Positions 44,919 to 54,075 of a stretch of 64,000 nucleotides of DNA are shown here, one piece after another (positions within the stretch are counted from its first letter, which is position 1; each line of letters starts with the position of its first letter). This DNA comes from Kiritimatiellaceae bacterium. GTDB taxonomy: Bacteria; Verrucomicrobiota; Kiritimatiellia; Kiritimatiellales; Tichowtungiaceae. The stretch lies in NCBI GenBank assembly GCA_013141415.1, contig JABFQY010000002.1, positions 62,001 to 126,000 of the forward strand. Direction: 5' to 3'. The translations under genes and the position numbers were made by a program. The notes under the pieces were generated by a model. That model searched no databases. It had not been told where the DNA came from and saw only the letters and a list, made by a program, of their open reading frames with translations.

Positions 44919-45184
44919 TGTGGGGAATCTCACCACAAAAGTGAACTGGCCGCTTGACCGGAAAATACCGCAGGCGTAACATCTGAGTCGTGAGGAAGAG
45001 AAGAAGCGAAACCTCACTTGATCTTTCAAAATTTAGCCCGCCCGGTCAGGCAACAAGTTTCCGATCCGTTAAACAAAATAATAAAGGGCGCTCAGGACAG
45101 TGATGGTGTATCCCACCAGCACTTTAGGGCGCCCACCTTGTAAATCAGGGTTCGGAAATGAGCCTCCCGGATACGGGCCTTCTT
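44919..45184. other. structured intergenic region, possible small RNA
   Basis: No open frame with coding features. Several stems occur in series: GTGAGG/CCTCAC (44990-45017), then a nested structure GGGCGC (45086-45091)/GCGCCC (45129-45134) enclosing AGTG and TGGTG paired with CACCA and CACT. A terminator follows at 45185. It does not match tmRNA, RNase P, SRP or 6S RNA motifs known to me. Confidence 0.4.
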
Positions 45185-45218
45185 AAAAACCGCCTCGATG
45201 TAAATCGGGCGGTTTTTT
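45185..45218. terminator. bidirectional rho-independent terminator
   Basis: AAAAACCGCC ... GGCGGTTTTTT forms a stem with A and T tails on both sides. It serves the sulfatase gene (minus) and pheT or an intergenic RNA (plus). Confidence 0.85.
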
Positions 45219-45219
45219 G

Positions 45220-46710
45220 CTATGCACCAACCCGCGGCTGGAATTTCCCTTCGGGCGCGGTACGGATGCACCACTGAATCAGTTTTCCCATGAGCATCCG
45301 GATCGGTTCGTCGTACCCGGCCCGGCCCCATAGGTTGACCAGTTCGGACGGATCATTTTCCATGTCGTACAGCTCGTGATCGTCCGTCTCGCGCATGACG
45401 AGTTTCCATTTCTCTGTGCGAACCATCCGGGTGCGCGCCATGGTATCGGGATATTTGGAATAGGTTTCCTGTTTGCCCAGCGTCGCAGGCCGGGTTAATC
45501 CGTCGTGCACCTCGGAGGGCGAAACATTAAACCGCGCGCGCATCGAAGTTTCGTGACCTCCGTCAGCAAAAACAGCTTCTTTGCGTTTTTCTCCGCGAAT
45601 GGCCGGAAGCATAGATTCGCCGTGGATATCCCAATTGCCTTCCAGTCCGAGAACGCTGAGAACAGTGGGAACCAGATCGATGTGCTCGGTCATACTGGAA
45701 ACGCGGGTTCCTTCTGAAAGCCCGGGGACATGCATGATGAACGGAACGCGGGTCAGGCAGTCGTTCATCACAGTGTCCCACTTTTCAGGAAGGCCGTACT
45801 GGCCGGCGAAATCGCCGTGGTCAGATGTGAAGACGACGATCGAATTCTCAAGAAGCCCTTCCTCTTCAATGGCTTTCAGCACGCGGCCCATCAGGTCGTC
45901 CACTTTGGAGATCATTCCGTAATACACGGCCTGAATCTGACGGAAGTCTGCCTCGGTGGCATTCGGGCCGGAACGCACTTCGCGCATTTTCTGAATACAC
46001 AGCGGCGCATTTTCCGGCACGCTATGGGGGTACGCTTTAATCTCATTCCGGTCGTACATGGAAAACCACGGCTCCTCCACCTTGTATGAAGGATGCGGCG
46101 CGCTGATGTTGAGCTGCATGAAAAACGGTTTGGAGCGATCCCGGACATTTTTCAGGTAATGGATTGCCTGTTCCGCGCGATTGTCGTCACAGAATCCCTT
46201 CAAAGGGTCTGTCACCCGGCCAACGCGCAGGTTGACCGCTCCGTCGTTTACGTGAACCGGCGCACTGTCTGCGCCGGGCTGTTCGACTTCCCATGTCCGC
46301 TCGAGAAGCGGAGCAAAATTCTCCGGCTCGAACGACTGGTAATCGACCACGCCGGAACTCTTTTTATTGTTGTCGCCGAAAAAGTTTTCCCAAACATGAT
46401 TCAGACCAAACACGGCGGTTTCGTAGCCGGCACCGCGCAGCGCGGCGAGCAGATTCGGACGATCCACGGGCAGCAGATTGGTGTCGTTGACCGTTCGAAT
46501 GCCGTCGGCATGGGCGTACCGTCCGGTCGCCAGGGCGCAACGGCTTGGAACGCATTTGGTATGAACAGTAAAATGGCGTTCAAAAACAATCGAGCGAGCC
46601 GCGAAGCGATCAAGCTCTGGAGTTTTGCAGTCCGGGTTTCCTGTGAATCCGGGAGCGTCCCCTCTCATTTCATCTGAATGCAGGATGATCAGGTTTTTTA
46701 CACGTTTCAT
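45220..46710 (-). CDS. sulfatase, formylglycine-dependent (CxPSR type)
   Basis: 496 residues from ATG 46710. C53-V-P-S-R57 followed by ALATGRYAH is the type I sulfatase signature; C53 is expected to become formylglycine by a maturase encoded elsewhere. HSDEMRGD near the start and FTSDHGDFAGQYG supply calcium ligands; KWKLVMRE and ELYDMENDPSEL are conserved at the C-terminus. No signal peptide is seen, so it acts in the cytosol or uses another route. Substrates are likely sulfated glycans, consistent with PVC lifestyles, but the subfamily cannot be assigned by eye. Confidence 0.92.
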   Translation of the reverse strand: MKRVKNLIILHSDEMRGDAPGFTGNPDCKTPELDRFAARSIVFERHFTVHTKCVPSRCALATGRYAHADGIRTVNDTNLLPVDRPNLLAALRGAGYETAVFGLNHVWENFFGDNNKKSSGVVDYQSFEPENFAPLLERTWEVEQPGADSAPVHVNDGAVNLRVGRVTDPLKGFCDDNRAEQAIHYLKNVRDRSKPFFMQLNISAPHPSYKVEEPWFSMYDRNEIKAYPHSVPENAPLCIQKMREVRSGPNATEADFRQIQAVYYGMISKVDDLMGRVLKAIEEEGLLENSIVVFTSDHGDFAGQYGLPEKWDTVMNDCLTRVPFIMHVPGLSEGTRVSSMTEHIDLVPTVLSVLGLEGNWDIHGESMLPAIRGEKRKEAVFADGGHETSMRARFNVSPSEVHDGLTRPATLGKQETYSKYPDTMARTRMVRTEKWKLVMRETDDHELYDMENDPSELVNLWGRAGYDEPIRMLMGKLIQWCIRTAPEGKFQPRVGA

Positions 46711-46835
46711 GGTTGTTTTAAGGTGCAACAGTTGTCAGGAGTCGTCAATATTCAATCCATTCAAAAACTGGAGCCGCGTCATTGAGTTGAGGATAAATGC
46801 GGCGCCGGAACAAAAAACGGATAGGATTTGCCGCG

Positions 46836-47459
46836 ATGAAAGAGAATTTTGGACTCTATATGGTCATGACCGATCCGGTCGTTGGATATGAAGCCTGCGC
46901 CCGGGCCGCCGTAAACTGCGGACTGCGCTACGTCCAGTTACGGATGAAAAATGCGCCCCGCGCCGCGATCCTGTCTGAAGCCAAAAAAGTCCGCGCCGTC
47001 ACGGCCGGCACCGGAACGCTTTTCATTATGAATGACGATGTGGAACTCGCCTGGGCATCCGGTGCCGATGGTGTTCATCTCGGCCAAGGCGATATGCCGC
47101 TCGATGAAGCGCGCAAACTCTGGAACGTGCCGGGAAAAATATTCGGTCTTTCCACACATAGCGAAGCACAGGCGGAAGCGGCGGTCGTGCTGAAACCGGA
47201 CTACATCGGCGTCGGCCCGGTATTTCCCACGCCGACCAAAACCATCGCTGATCCCGCGCTCGGCATTGAGCGCGCCGGAACGATTATCAAAAACTCGCCG
47301 CTGACCTGCGTGGCGCTCGGCGGACTCGACGAAACCAATCTCGCCGCCGTGCTGAAGGCCGGTGCGGTCAACTTTTGCGCCGTCCGCGCCATTATGCAGA
47401 ATCCGGAGCCGGAAAAAGTGATCCGCGCGCTCCAGCAGATCGGTCGCACCGCAGTCTGA
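46836..47459 (+). CDS. thiE: thiamine-phosphate synthase
   Basis: 207 residues from ATG 46836 with AGGA upstream. The TIM-barrel motifs are RYVQLRMK (pyrophosphate binding), LFIMNDDVELAWASGADGVHLGQGDM, GLSTHSEAQA and DYIGVGPVFPTPTK, ending with VALGGLDETN. It joins the thiazole and pyrimidine parts of thiamine. The usual R-x-K-x4 of E. coli is conserved. No TPP riboswitch was seen upstream, and no other thi gene is in the window. Confidence 0.92.
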   Translation: MKENFGLYMVMTDPVVGYEACARAAVNCGLRYVQLRMKNAPRAAILSEAKKVRAVTAGTGTLFIMNDDVELAWASGADGVHLGQGDMPLDEARKLWNVPGKIFGLSTHSEAQAEAAVVLKPDYIGVGPVFPTPTKTIADPALGIERAGTIIKNSPLTCVALGGLDETNLAAVLKAGAVNFCAVRAIMQNPEPEKVIRALQQIGRTAV

Positions 47460-47518
47460 GCTTCCAATGGCTGGAGAAAATCAGCTAGTCTCTCGAGACT
47501 TTTTTTCAGGAGAACCCT

Positions 47519-48754
47519 ATGAAACTCAAACTCGCCGTTATGCTGTCCGTACTCTTCGCTTTCACCGCCGCCCCGCGCGCCGCGGAATCCTACACCAACG
47601 CCTACGAAGCCATTACGCTGTTCACCAAAGTGCTTGAAGAGGCTCACCGCAGTTACGTGGATACCAACGAGGCGGGCTATGACTCGCTGATCCGCCATGC
47701 GCTGACTGGAATGCTGCAGGATCTCGATCCCTACAGTCAGTTTCTGGATAAAGAATCTTACGGCGATATGAAGGACGATACAGCCGGACGTTTCAGCGGC
47801 GTCGGACTGGTTGTCAGTATAAAAGACGGCCTGCTGACGGTTATTGCGCCGATGGAAGATACGCCGGCGTTCCGCGCCGGGCTTCTTTCCGGCGACATCA
47901 TCGTCGAAATCGACGGCAAAGAGACGCGGGAAATGTCGCTTTCGGACGCCGTGAAAAAGATGCGCGGTGAAGCCGGGGCGGGCATCAAACTGAAAGCGAT
48001 CCGGCCTTCGACGCACGAAGTGAAGGAGCACTCGATCATCCGCGAGGAGATCGTGGTCGCCAGCGTAAAGGACGACAAGCTACTGGAAGATCACATCGGC
48101 TACATCCGCGTCACCCAGTTCAATGAGCCGACAGCGGCAGATTTGAAAACCGCGCTGAAAAAGCTGGTGGATCAAAAGATTAAAGCGCTGGTTCTCGACC
48201 TGCGCGGTAATCCCGGCGGACTGCTGACCGCCGCGGGCGGCGTCGCGGAACTTTTCCTTCCGCGCGGCGAACTGATTGTTTTCACAAAAGGGCGCGAAGG
48301 CGAAAAGGCGGATCAGCGGATCACTTCGTCCGGAACGACACATTACACCGATTTCCCAATGGTAATTCTGGTCAACGGCGGCAGCGCCAGTGCCTCGGAA
48401 ATTGTTTCCGGTGCGCTGCAGGATCATAAACGCGCGGTGCTGGTCGGCGAAAAAACGTTCGGCAAGGGTTGCGTGCAGAGCGTCCTGCCGCTGGAAGACG
48501 GCGCAGCCATCAAGCTGACCACAGCGCTTTATTACACGCCCGGCGAACGGGTCATTCAGGATCACGGTATTGAGCCGGATGTGAAAGTTGTCATGAATCC
48601 GGAAGACCTTTTCAAAATCCGCATGAAGCAGGCCCTTCAGAACAGCGACACAAATAAGGTTCTGTCCGTGGAGCCGGAAGTCCGCGACGTTCAGCTCGAC
48701 TACGCCATCGGCACGCTCAAGGGCATGATGATTCAGCAGGAATGGATGAAGTGA
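47519..48754 (+). CDS. ctpA: C-terminal processing peptidase, S41 family
   Basis: 411 residues. Residues 1-22 are a signal peptide (ending PRAAES). A PDZ domain is at about 95-180 (GVGLVVSIKDGLLTVIAPMEDTPAFRAGLLSGDII). The catalytic dyad is S291 in GSASASEI and K316 in TFGKG, 25 residues apart as in E. coli Prc. Periplasmic serine protease that trims protein C-termini. TCAGGAG precedes the ATG. The gene overlaps tsaD by 13 bp. Confidence 0.93.
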   Translation: MKLKLAVMLSVLFAFTAAPRAAESYTNAYEAITLFTKVLEEAHRSYVDTNEAGYDSLIRHALTGMLQDLDPYSQFLDKESYGDMKDDTAGRFSGVGLVVSIKDGLLTVIAPMEDTPAFRAGLLSGDIIVEIDGKETREMSLSDAVKKMRGEAGAGIKLKAIRPSTHEVKEHSIIREEIVVASVKDDKLLEDHIGYIRVTQFNEPTAADLKTALKKLVDQKIKALVLDLRGNPGGLLTAAGGVAELFLPRGELIVFTKGREGEKADQRITSSGTTHYTDFPMVILVNGGSASASEIVSGALQDHKRAVLVGEKTFGKGCVQSVLPLEDGAAIKLTTALYYTPGERVIQDHGIEPDVKVVMNPEDLFKIRMKQALQNSDTNKVLSVEPEVRDVQLDYAIGTLKGMMIQQEWMK

Positions 48755-49809
48755 TTCTCCTCGGTATAGAAACTTCGTGCGACGAAACCGCCGCCGCCGT
48801 GCTGATTGACGGAGCCGTTCGCTCAAATGTCATCTATTCCCAGATTGCCAAACACGCTCCGTACGGCGGTGTCGTTCCGGAAATCGCCTCGCGAGATCAC
48901 GTCAAAAAACTGCCGGGCATTATCGAGGAGGCGTTGCACGGCGCCAACTGCTCGTTCAAGCAACTCGACGCCATCGCGGTGACATACGGCCCCGGACTGG
49001 CCAGTTCGCTGCTGATCGGCTATTCCGCCGCACGGGCGCTCAGCCAGCGGCTCGGCATCCCGCTCACCGGCGTGCATCACCACGAAGGTCACATCTATTC
49101 CGTTTTTTTGGGCGAAAATCGGCCCGTACTCGATGGCGCATTTCCGATGATGGTTCTGCTCGTCTCCGGCGGCGACACCAAGCTGGTTTATATGAAAGCG
49201 CCCGGCCGGTACGAAATCGTCGGCCAGACCATCGACGACGCGGCGGGCGAAGCGCTTGATAAAGGTGCGCTCCTGCTGGGCCTCGGTTATCCCGGCGGGC
49301 CGGTTATTCAGCGCACCGCCGAAGGCGGCAATCCGTACGCCGTGCGCTTTCCGCGCGGCCTCGATAACGTCGGCGGCGAATGGAAATACGAACTCGACCG
49401 CAAGCTTTGTTTCAGTTTCAGCGGACTCAAAACCGCCCTGCTCTATCATGTGCAGAATCATCCCGAAACGATGAAAGACGAAGCCGCCAAAAAGGATTTG
49501 ATTGCCAGCTATCAGGAAGCCGTCGCCGACGCGCTCACGGTCCGGGTTGAGAGAGCGCTGGAACAATATGACTGCGCCTCATTCGCCTGCGCCGGCGGCG
49601 TATCGCTCAACAAAGTCCTGCGCGAAAAACTGGGCTGTCTGTCAGAAAAATCCGGCGTTCCGCTACGGCTTTCTTCGCCGAGACTTTGTACCGATAATGC
49701 CGCCATGATCGCCGGAGCCGCTTACATTAAATGCTCCGCCGGACACGCATTTGTCACGCCGGAAGATGTGAACCCCGCTTTACGGCTAGAAAATTGGAAT
49801 ATTCGTTAA
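48742..49809 (+). CDS. tsaD: tRNA N6-adenosine threonylcarbamoyltransferase TsaD
   Basis: 355 residues. Opening GIETSCDETAAAVL, metal-binding GVHHHEGHIYS, LLVSGGDTKLV, IDDAAGEALDKGALLLGLGYPGGP and CAGGVSLNKVLREKL are all characteristic. It transfers threonylcarbamoyl to A37 of ANN-decoding tRNAs with TsaB/TsaE. The end (CTDNAAMIAGAAYI) completes the ASKHA fold. Translationally coupled to the upstream protease gene through a 13-bp overlap. Confidence 0.95.
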   Translation: MDEVILLGIETSCDETAAAVLIDGAVRSNVIYSQIAKHAPYGGVVPEIASRDHVKKLPGIIEEALHGANCSFKQLDAIAVTYGPGLASSLLIGYSAARALSQRLGIPLTGVHHHEGHIYSVFLGENRPVLDGAFPMMVLLVSGGDTKLVYMKAPGRYEIVGQTIDDAAGEALDKGALLLGLGYPGGPVIQRTAEGGNPYAVRFPRGLDNVGGEWKYELDRKLCFSFSGLKTALLYHVQNHPETMKDEAAKKDLIASYQEAVADALTVRVERALEQYDCASFACAGGVSLNKVLREKLGCLSEKSGVPLRLSSPRLCTDNAAMIAGAAYIKCSAGHAFVTPEDVNPALRLENWNIR

Positions 49810-49960
49810 TGCAGGAATCTGGCTGTGTCCGCAAAGCACTACGTTCGCGAGCAGTTTCATTTATGTAAGGCTGCCGAGTCGCAGTCCAAAACCTGACCCG
49901 TTTTCGCCGGGAAAGCACCTGCTGTGCTTTCATACAATCCCCTATCAGAAATCGGTTCTC

Positions 49961-50242
49961 TCACTCGGAGCAGAGTTCTTTAAGAGAATCCTTGCACATC
50001 AACTTGAGAGTGCGCTTGCCGGACGAACTTTTAAAATAGATTTCCCGGCGCATGGCGGCCCGTTTTGCGAGGTGATATTCACAATACGGTAGAGCAAAGG
50101 GACGGCGCGGAGCTGTGGCAGGAGATTGCCCGTGAAAATGTGCCGTGAGCCGTTGTTGAAGGTTCTCGGTATATCCGATGTAGAGTTTTTCATCGGCATG
50201 ACTGAATAGCACATAAACGCAATATTTCAGCTTTTCGGGCAT
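49961..50242 (-). CDS. stand-alone GIY-YIG domain protein
   Basis: 93 residues from ATG 50242. The catalytic pattern KYCVYVLFSHADEKLYIGYTENLQQRLTAHF has the V-Y-V and Y-I-G strands with the Arg of the family, then the aromatic and Glu (REIYFKSS) positions. Members (UPF0213 type) are short single-domain nuclease-like proteins of unknown role, common beside tRNA genes. It is encoded 44 bp from tRNA-Ser(GGA) on the same strand, so it may share its promoter. Not linked to an intron here. Confidence 0.85.
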   Translation of the reverse strand: MPEKLKYCVYVLFSHADEKLYIGYTENLQQRLTAHFHGQSPATAPRRPFALPYCEYHLAKRAAMRREIYFKSSSGKRTLKLMCKDSLKELCSE

Positions 50243-50286
50243 GCCGGGATTATTTTCACGAACAGACAGAAGAATCAACCATTGAC

Positions 50287-50377
50287 TGGCGGAGGGGGGG
50301 GGATTCGAACCCCCGGTACCGGTTTAGGGTACACACGCTTTCCAAGCGAGCTCATTAAACCACTCTGACACCCCTCC
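50287..50377 (-). tRNA. tRNA-Ser (anticodon GGA)
   Basis: 91 nt including CCA, minus strand. The acceptor GGAGGGG pairs with CCCCTCC. The anticodon GGA is at 50341-50343 in loop CTTGGAAAG. A long variable arm and T-arm GGGGGTTCGAATCCCCC are present. Confidence 0.95.
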
Positions 50378-50495
50378 ACAAATTGAGCGCGAGAAGCTAA
50401 CACTTCCTTCCTGAGAAATCAACCGGCCCAATATGATTAATTTCGGCCTGACAGATGATAATGTCTTGCTCACTTGTGTTTGTTGATATTACTTT

Positions 50496-50521
50496 TTGCA
50501 AGTTTTAATCGTATCTTGCAA
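50496..50521 (+). promoter_or_regulatory. inverted repeat adjoining the secretin ribosome binding site
   Basis: TTGCAAG (50496-50502) and CTTGCAA (50515-50521) are perfect inverted repeats with a 12-bp spacer. The second arm runs straight into AAGGAGG, the ribosome binding site of the secretin gene. It may be an operator or an RNA hairpin that limits translation. Confidence 0.5.
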
Positions 50522-50531
50522 GGAGGTTGGT

Positions 50532-52298
50532 ATGAGAAGAGTTTTCAGCCGGTTGTTTGCGGCTTTCGTTTTGGCGCTCATCGTCTCACGGTCCGCTTCC
50601 GCCGAAGACCGTCGCGACACAAAAAGACAGGAAACCGTTCGCACCCGTATGCTGGAGACCGTGCAGGAGGCGTGGAATACTCCGGGAAGCGAAAAAGAAA
50701 GTCCGGAAGCCGGACCCGGACAGCGCGACCTGTCTGCCGATGAAAAGCGAGCCTCCGCCCTGCGCGATAAACTGGAAAGCATCCGTATTCCGGACATCGC
50801 GTTTCAGAACGCCGATATTCAGCAGGTGGTGATGGAACTTTCCGCCACTTGCCGGAAACTCGATCCGGATCATACGGGTGTCAATCTGGCGATCTTCGGT
50901 ACAGCGGGAACAAACCTGCCCTGCATCACCTTTTCCGGCACGGATCTGTCCGTATTGGAAACGCTGGACATCGTTACTCAACTATCCGGCATGAAGTATG
51001 AAATCAGACCCGGCATGGTCAGCCTGACGCCGGTCGGCTATGAACTGCCGCAGCAGATGGTGTCGGCGGAGTTCGATATCACGCCGCTGGTTGGAACAAA
51101 AATGGCGGCGCGCTCAGGCGGACAGTCCGCGGGATTGCTGGATATGCGCGACTTTTTCGGTACAGTGCCCTTCCCGCTCGGAGCAAGCGCACAATACAAT
51201 CCGGAATTCAATATCCTGCTGGTTCGCAATGTGCCGAAGCACATTGAATCTGTGGCGGCACTGCTCGACCGCTGCAACCGCAAAGCGATTGAAGAGCGGT
51301 CGCGGCAAGTTGAAATCGAAACCAAATTCATCGAAGTCTCTCAAGGCGCTCTTGATGAACTTGGCTTTGACTGGACGCTCGGAACAGCCGGAACCGACCT
51401 GACTGCCGGTAAGTTTGCCATGCCCGGCGGACAGAAAATTTTCACAGACAGTCTGCGCGACGGACAAGACACCTTTAACCCCGGCGTGAATCAGGCGGGC
51501 CGCGCAACTTCGTTTAATTCCTACGCGGGCGCCGTCGCTGATCCGACCGGCACCGGGCTGATCGGAACTGCAGGCGAACTTCTGGTTCAAAAAGTGAAAG
51601 GGACTCCGGTGGATCTTGTCATCCGTGCACTGGAACGGACGGCGGGAGGCGATCTGCTGTCCGCGCCAAAAATTCTCACGAAGAGCGGAGAGTCCGCCAG
51701 CATTCACGTTGGCGAAGTACACTGGTTCCCGACGGCCTTCGATATCGGAATCGAACGTTACGCGCAACCTGGCCTGATTCCGCTCAATTATGCCGAAGAG
51801 AAAACCGGCGTTATGCTGGAAGTCACGCCGGAACTCGATCCGGAAAACGGAACGATTAATCTTAAACTTTCGCCGGAAATCCGGGAGCTGGCCGGATTTG
51901 ATGAACAGCACGTCGCCACCATTTGGCCGGAATACGGCAACGAATCGCTCGACATGAACAGCGATACGCCAGCCAATAACAACCTGATCGACTTCCTCAC
52001 CCGGCGCGAAGAAAGCCGTACCGCCAGCGCCGACCGGCTGATCGCCCGCCGGCCGATTTTCAAATCCCGCAAAGTGAATACGACGGTGACGATTGAGGAT
52101 GGCAGCACGATTGCGATGGGCGGACTGATCAAAGAGCAGCTCGAGACATTCAAGGACAGCGTTCCGGTTCTCGGAAAAATTCCGCTGCTCGGCCGTCTCT
52201 TCCGCTCGGAAGGAGAGCGCAGTACAAAGCGCAATCTGCTGATTTTCGTCACCGCAAGCCGGGTGAACACTTCCGGTTATAAGAAACCAGTCCAGTAG
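50532..52298 (+). CDS. secretin-domain protein (type II secretion/type IV pilus family)
   Basis: 588 residues from ATG 50532 with AAGGAGG upstream. Residues 1-24 are a signal peptide ending SASAED. After a low-complexity segment, N0/N1-type domains (about 90-260) include FNILLVRNVPKHIESVAALLDRC. The secretin core has VEIETKFIEVSQGALDELGFDW and TVTIEDGSTIAMGGLIKE, with the hallmark VPVLGKIPLLGRLF near 555-568. It should form a ring pore in the outer membrane. No pilus or type II motor genes are nearby, similar to the stand-alone secretins seen in Verrucomicrobiota. The next gene starts 9 bp after its stop. Confidence 0.88.
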   Translation: MRRVFSRLFAAFVLALIVSRSASAEDRRDTKRQETVRTRMLETVQEAWNTPGSEKESPEAGPGQRDLSADEKRASALRDKLESIRIPDIAFQNADIQQVVMELSATCRKLDPDHTGVNLAIFGTAGTNLPCITFSGTDLSVLETLDIVTQLSGMKYEIRPGMVSLTPVGYELPQQMVSAEFDITPLVGTKMAARSGGQSAGLLDMRDFFGTVPFPLGASAQYNPEFNILLVRNVPKHIESVAALLDRCNRKAIEERSRQVEIETKFIEVSQGALDELGFDWTLGTAGTDLTAGKFAMPGGQKIFTDSLRDGQDTFNPGVNQAGRATSFNSYAGAVADPTGTGLIGTAGELLVQKVKGTPVDLVIRALERTAGGDLLSAPKILTKSGESASIHVGEVHWFPTAFDIGIERYAQPGLIPLNYAEEKTGVMLEVTPELDPENGTINLKLSPEIRELAGFDEQHVATIWPEYGNESLDMNSDTPANNNLIDFLTRREESRTASADRLIARRPIFKSRKVNTTVTIEDGSTIAMGGLIKEQLETFKDSVPVLGKIPLLGRLFRSEGERSTKRNLLIFVTASRVNTSGYKKPVQ

Positions 52299-52307
52299 CC
52301 GCTGTTT

Positions 52308-54071
52308 ATGAAACGGTTTCTATTTGTTTGTATTTTATGGTGCGGCCTCGCCGCCGTTGATGCCGCCAGCATCTGGCAGGAAAACTTCAGCAGTTATACC
52401 GGCGCCGGCGTCACTGGACTGGGGCCGACCAATTATCCCGCCGGGATAACAAACTGGAGTTTGAACGCTGGCGTCTGCGCTACGCTGAATCCCGGCAGCG
52501 GCAGCGCCGGAGATTATTTCATGGCAACATCCACCAGCGGCGGACGGCTGGAGGCTGTAAATGTGGACGGTGAAGCGGTCTGGTCTTCCGCTGTCATCCA
52601 CATCGCTGATTGCGCCAACGTTTCGCTTTCCGCTATCGCCTCCGAAACTGGTTCGTCCGTCAGCACGAATAAATATGTGAAACTGTTTTACCGGTTAGAC
52701 GGCGGCGCGGAAACCGCATTCACCGTCAATCCGGCGAACGTCGGCAACTGGGGTTCAGCGGCGGCAGTGCAGAGTAATTTGTGCGGAACGACCGTACAGA
52801 TCATCGCGCGAATGAATAATCCGAACGTCAGCGACAAATCCATACTGGACGATGTGATCGTGTCCGGCGACCGCGTTGCCGTTCCTCCGCCGCCCGCTTC
52901 GGACTGTTCGCGGATTGCCGGATTTTTTTATGGCTGGAGCGGCGACACTATTTTCAAACTCGCCGGCGGACAGTTCTGGCAGCAAAGCACCGCAGGAACT
53001 AGGGCGGTCAGTCCGGCACTTCGCCAGCCGTATGTGACGATCACAAACGTTTCCGGCCAGCGCCGGATGATTGTGACCAATGTCACCGGTTATGTGGTTG
53101 TGGCTCCGCTGACGGTTACTGAAAGTGCCGTGACCAATACGTTCGCCGGACTGCATTATCAAAACCTTTATCAGCTCGCAGATGGAACAGCGTGGAAACA
53201 GATTTCGTTTGAAACGGTTTCCAGCGCGGCTTCGCCGGTCACCGTCTGGCGCTGGATAAAAGATGGGCAGCAAATGCTGCGCTTTTTGAATCGCGACAAC
53301 GCCGTCATTGGCACCTGTACCGGCGAAGCTGTTGTTCCGGCTACCGACACAAAAACTCACAGCAAGATCGCCGGAAACTTTTACGGCTTCGGACACGGAA
53401 ATCTTTTCCGCCTCGCTGACGGTTCGTGGCGGAAACAGATTTCGTTCGAACGCTCCGACTCCGTGCGCAGCAATCCCGATGTGCTGGTGTGGAACGAAGA
53501 CGGAGCAGATTTCTTAGAAATGCCCGACGAGGCTCGCCGCGTCACCGTCGAAAAGTTAGCCGTACAACTGGAAAGCACCGTTACCAACACATTCACCGGG
53601 CTGCACCACGGCAATCTCTACCGGCTCGCAAACGGCGAAAAGTGGATGCAGCTCAGTTTTGAAAATATCAGCACCAACGTCATCAGTCCGAATATCATGC
53701 TTTGGTCTGACGAAACGAAAACCAATCTGCTGTTGCGCGACAGCCGCGACGTGACAATCGGAATCTGTACGGTCGCCGATCCGAACGCCGACTCCGACAA
53801 CGACGGACTCAGTGATGCGGCGGAAATTCTGGCCGGAGCGGATCCGCTCGATTCCGAGTCGCGCTTCGAACTCCGCCAGACCGGCCGCAATGTGCTGAGC
53901 TGGAACGCCGTCGAGGGTCGCGTTTACACGATTGAATGGAGTCCGTCGCTGACAGAAATTTTCCAGACATTGGAAAATAATATTATCTGGCCGCAGAACA
54001 GCTGGACCGACACCGTCCACTCCGCCGAAACAAAAGGCTATTACCGCATCACCGTCCGCCGCGCGGAGTAA
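52308..54071 (+). CDS. secreted repeat protein with thrombospondin type-3-like calcium motif
   Basis: 587 residues. Residues 1-19 are a signal peptide. About 20-200 is a beta-rich domain (FSSYTGAGVTG, DDVIVSGD) of the LamG/discoidin look. Four repeats of about 65-75 residues follow (200-485), each with a G-x-x-x-G-(N/D)-x-(F/Y)-x-L-A-x-G core and then W-(K/Q/M)-Q-(I/L)-S-F-E. Next comes DPNADSDNDGLSDAAEILAG, a calcium-binding TSP3/EF-hand-type repeat, and a C-terminal domain beginning LSWNAVEGRVYTIEWS common to secreted proteins of Verrucomicrobiota. It is co-transcribed with the secretin and is a candidate substrate or surface partner of that pore (inference). Confidence 0.82.
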   Translation: MKRFLFVCILWCGLAAVDAASIWQENFSSYTGAGVTGLGPTNYPAGITNWSLNAGVCATLNPGSGSAGDYFMATSTSGGRLEAVNVDGEAVWSSAVIHIADCANVSLSAIASETGSSVSTNKYVKLFYRLDGGAETAFTVNPANVGNWGSAAAVQSNLCGTTVQIIARMNNPNVSDKSILDDVIVSGDRVAVPPPPASDCSRIAGFFYGWSGDTIFKLAGGQFWQQSTAGTRAVSPALRQPYVTITNVSGQRRMIVTNVTGYVVVAPLTVTESAVTNTFAGLHYQNLYQLADGTAWKQISFETVSSAASPVTVWRWIKDGQQMLRFLNRDNAVIGTCTGEAVVPATDTKTHSKIAGNFYGFGHGNLFRLADGSWRKQISFERSDSVRSNPDVLVWNEDGADFLEMPDEARRVTVEKLAVQLESTVTNTFTGLHHGNLYRLANGEKWMQLSFENISTNVISPNIMLWSDETKTNLLLRDSRDVTIGICTVADPNADSDNDGLSDAAEILAGADPLDSESRFELRQTGRNVLSWNAVEGRVYTIEWSPSLTEIFQTLENNIIWPQNSWTDTVHSAETKGYYRITVRRAE

Positions 54072-54075
54072 GAAG

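Noticed and set aside
46711-46835. Possible TPP riboswitch before thiE
   Set aside because: I looked for the conserved THI-box segments (such as CTGAGA and the ACCTGATCTGG-like part) and did not find them.
49961-50242. Homing endonuclease or mobile intron
   Set aside because: The protein is a short stand-alone GIY-YIG domain, and the adjacent tRNA gene is intact without an intron.
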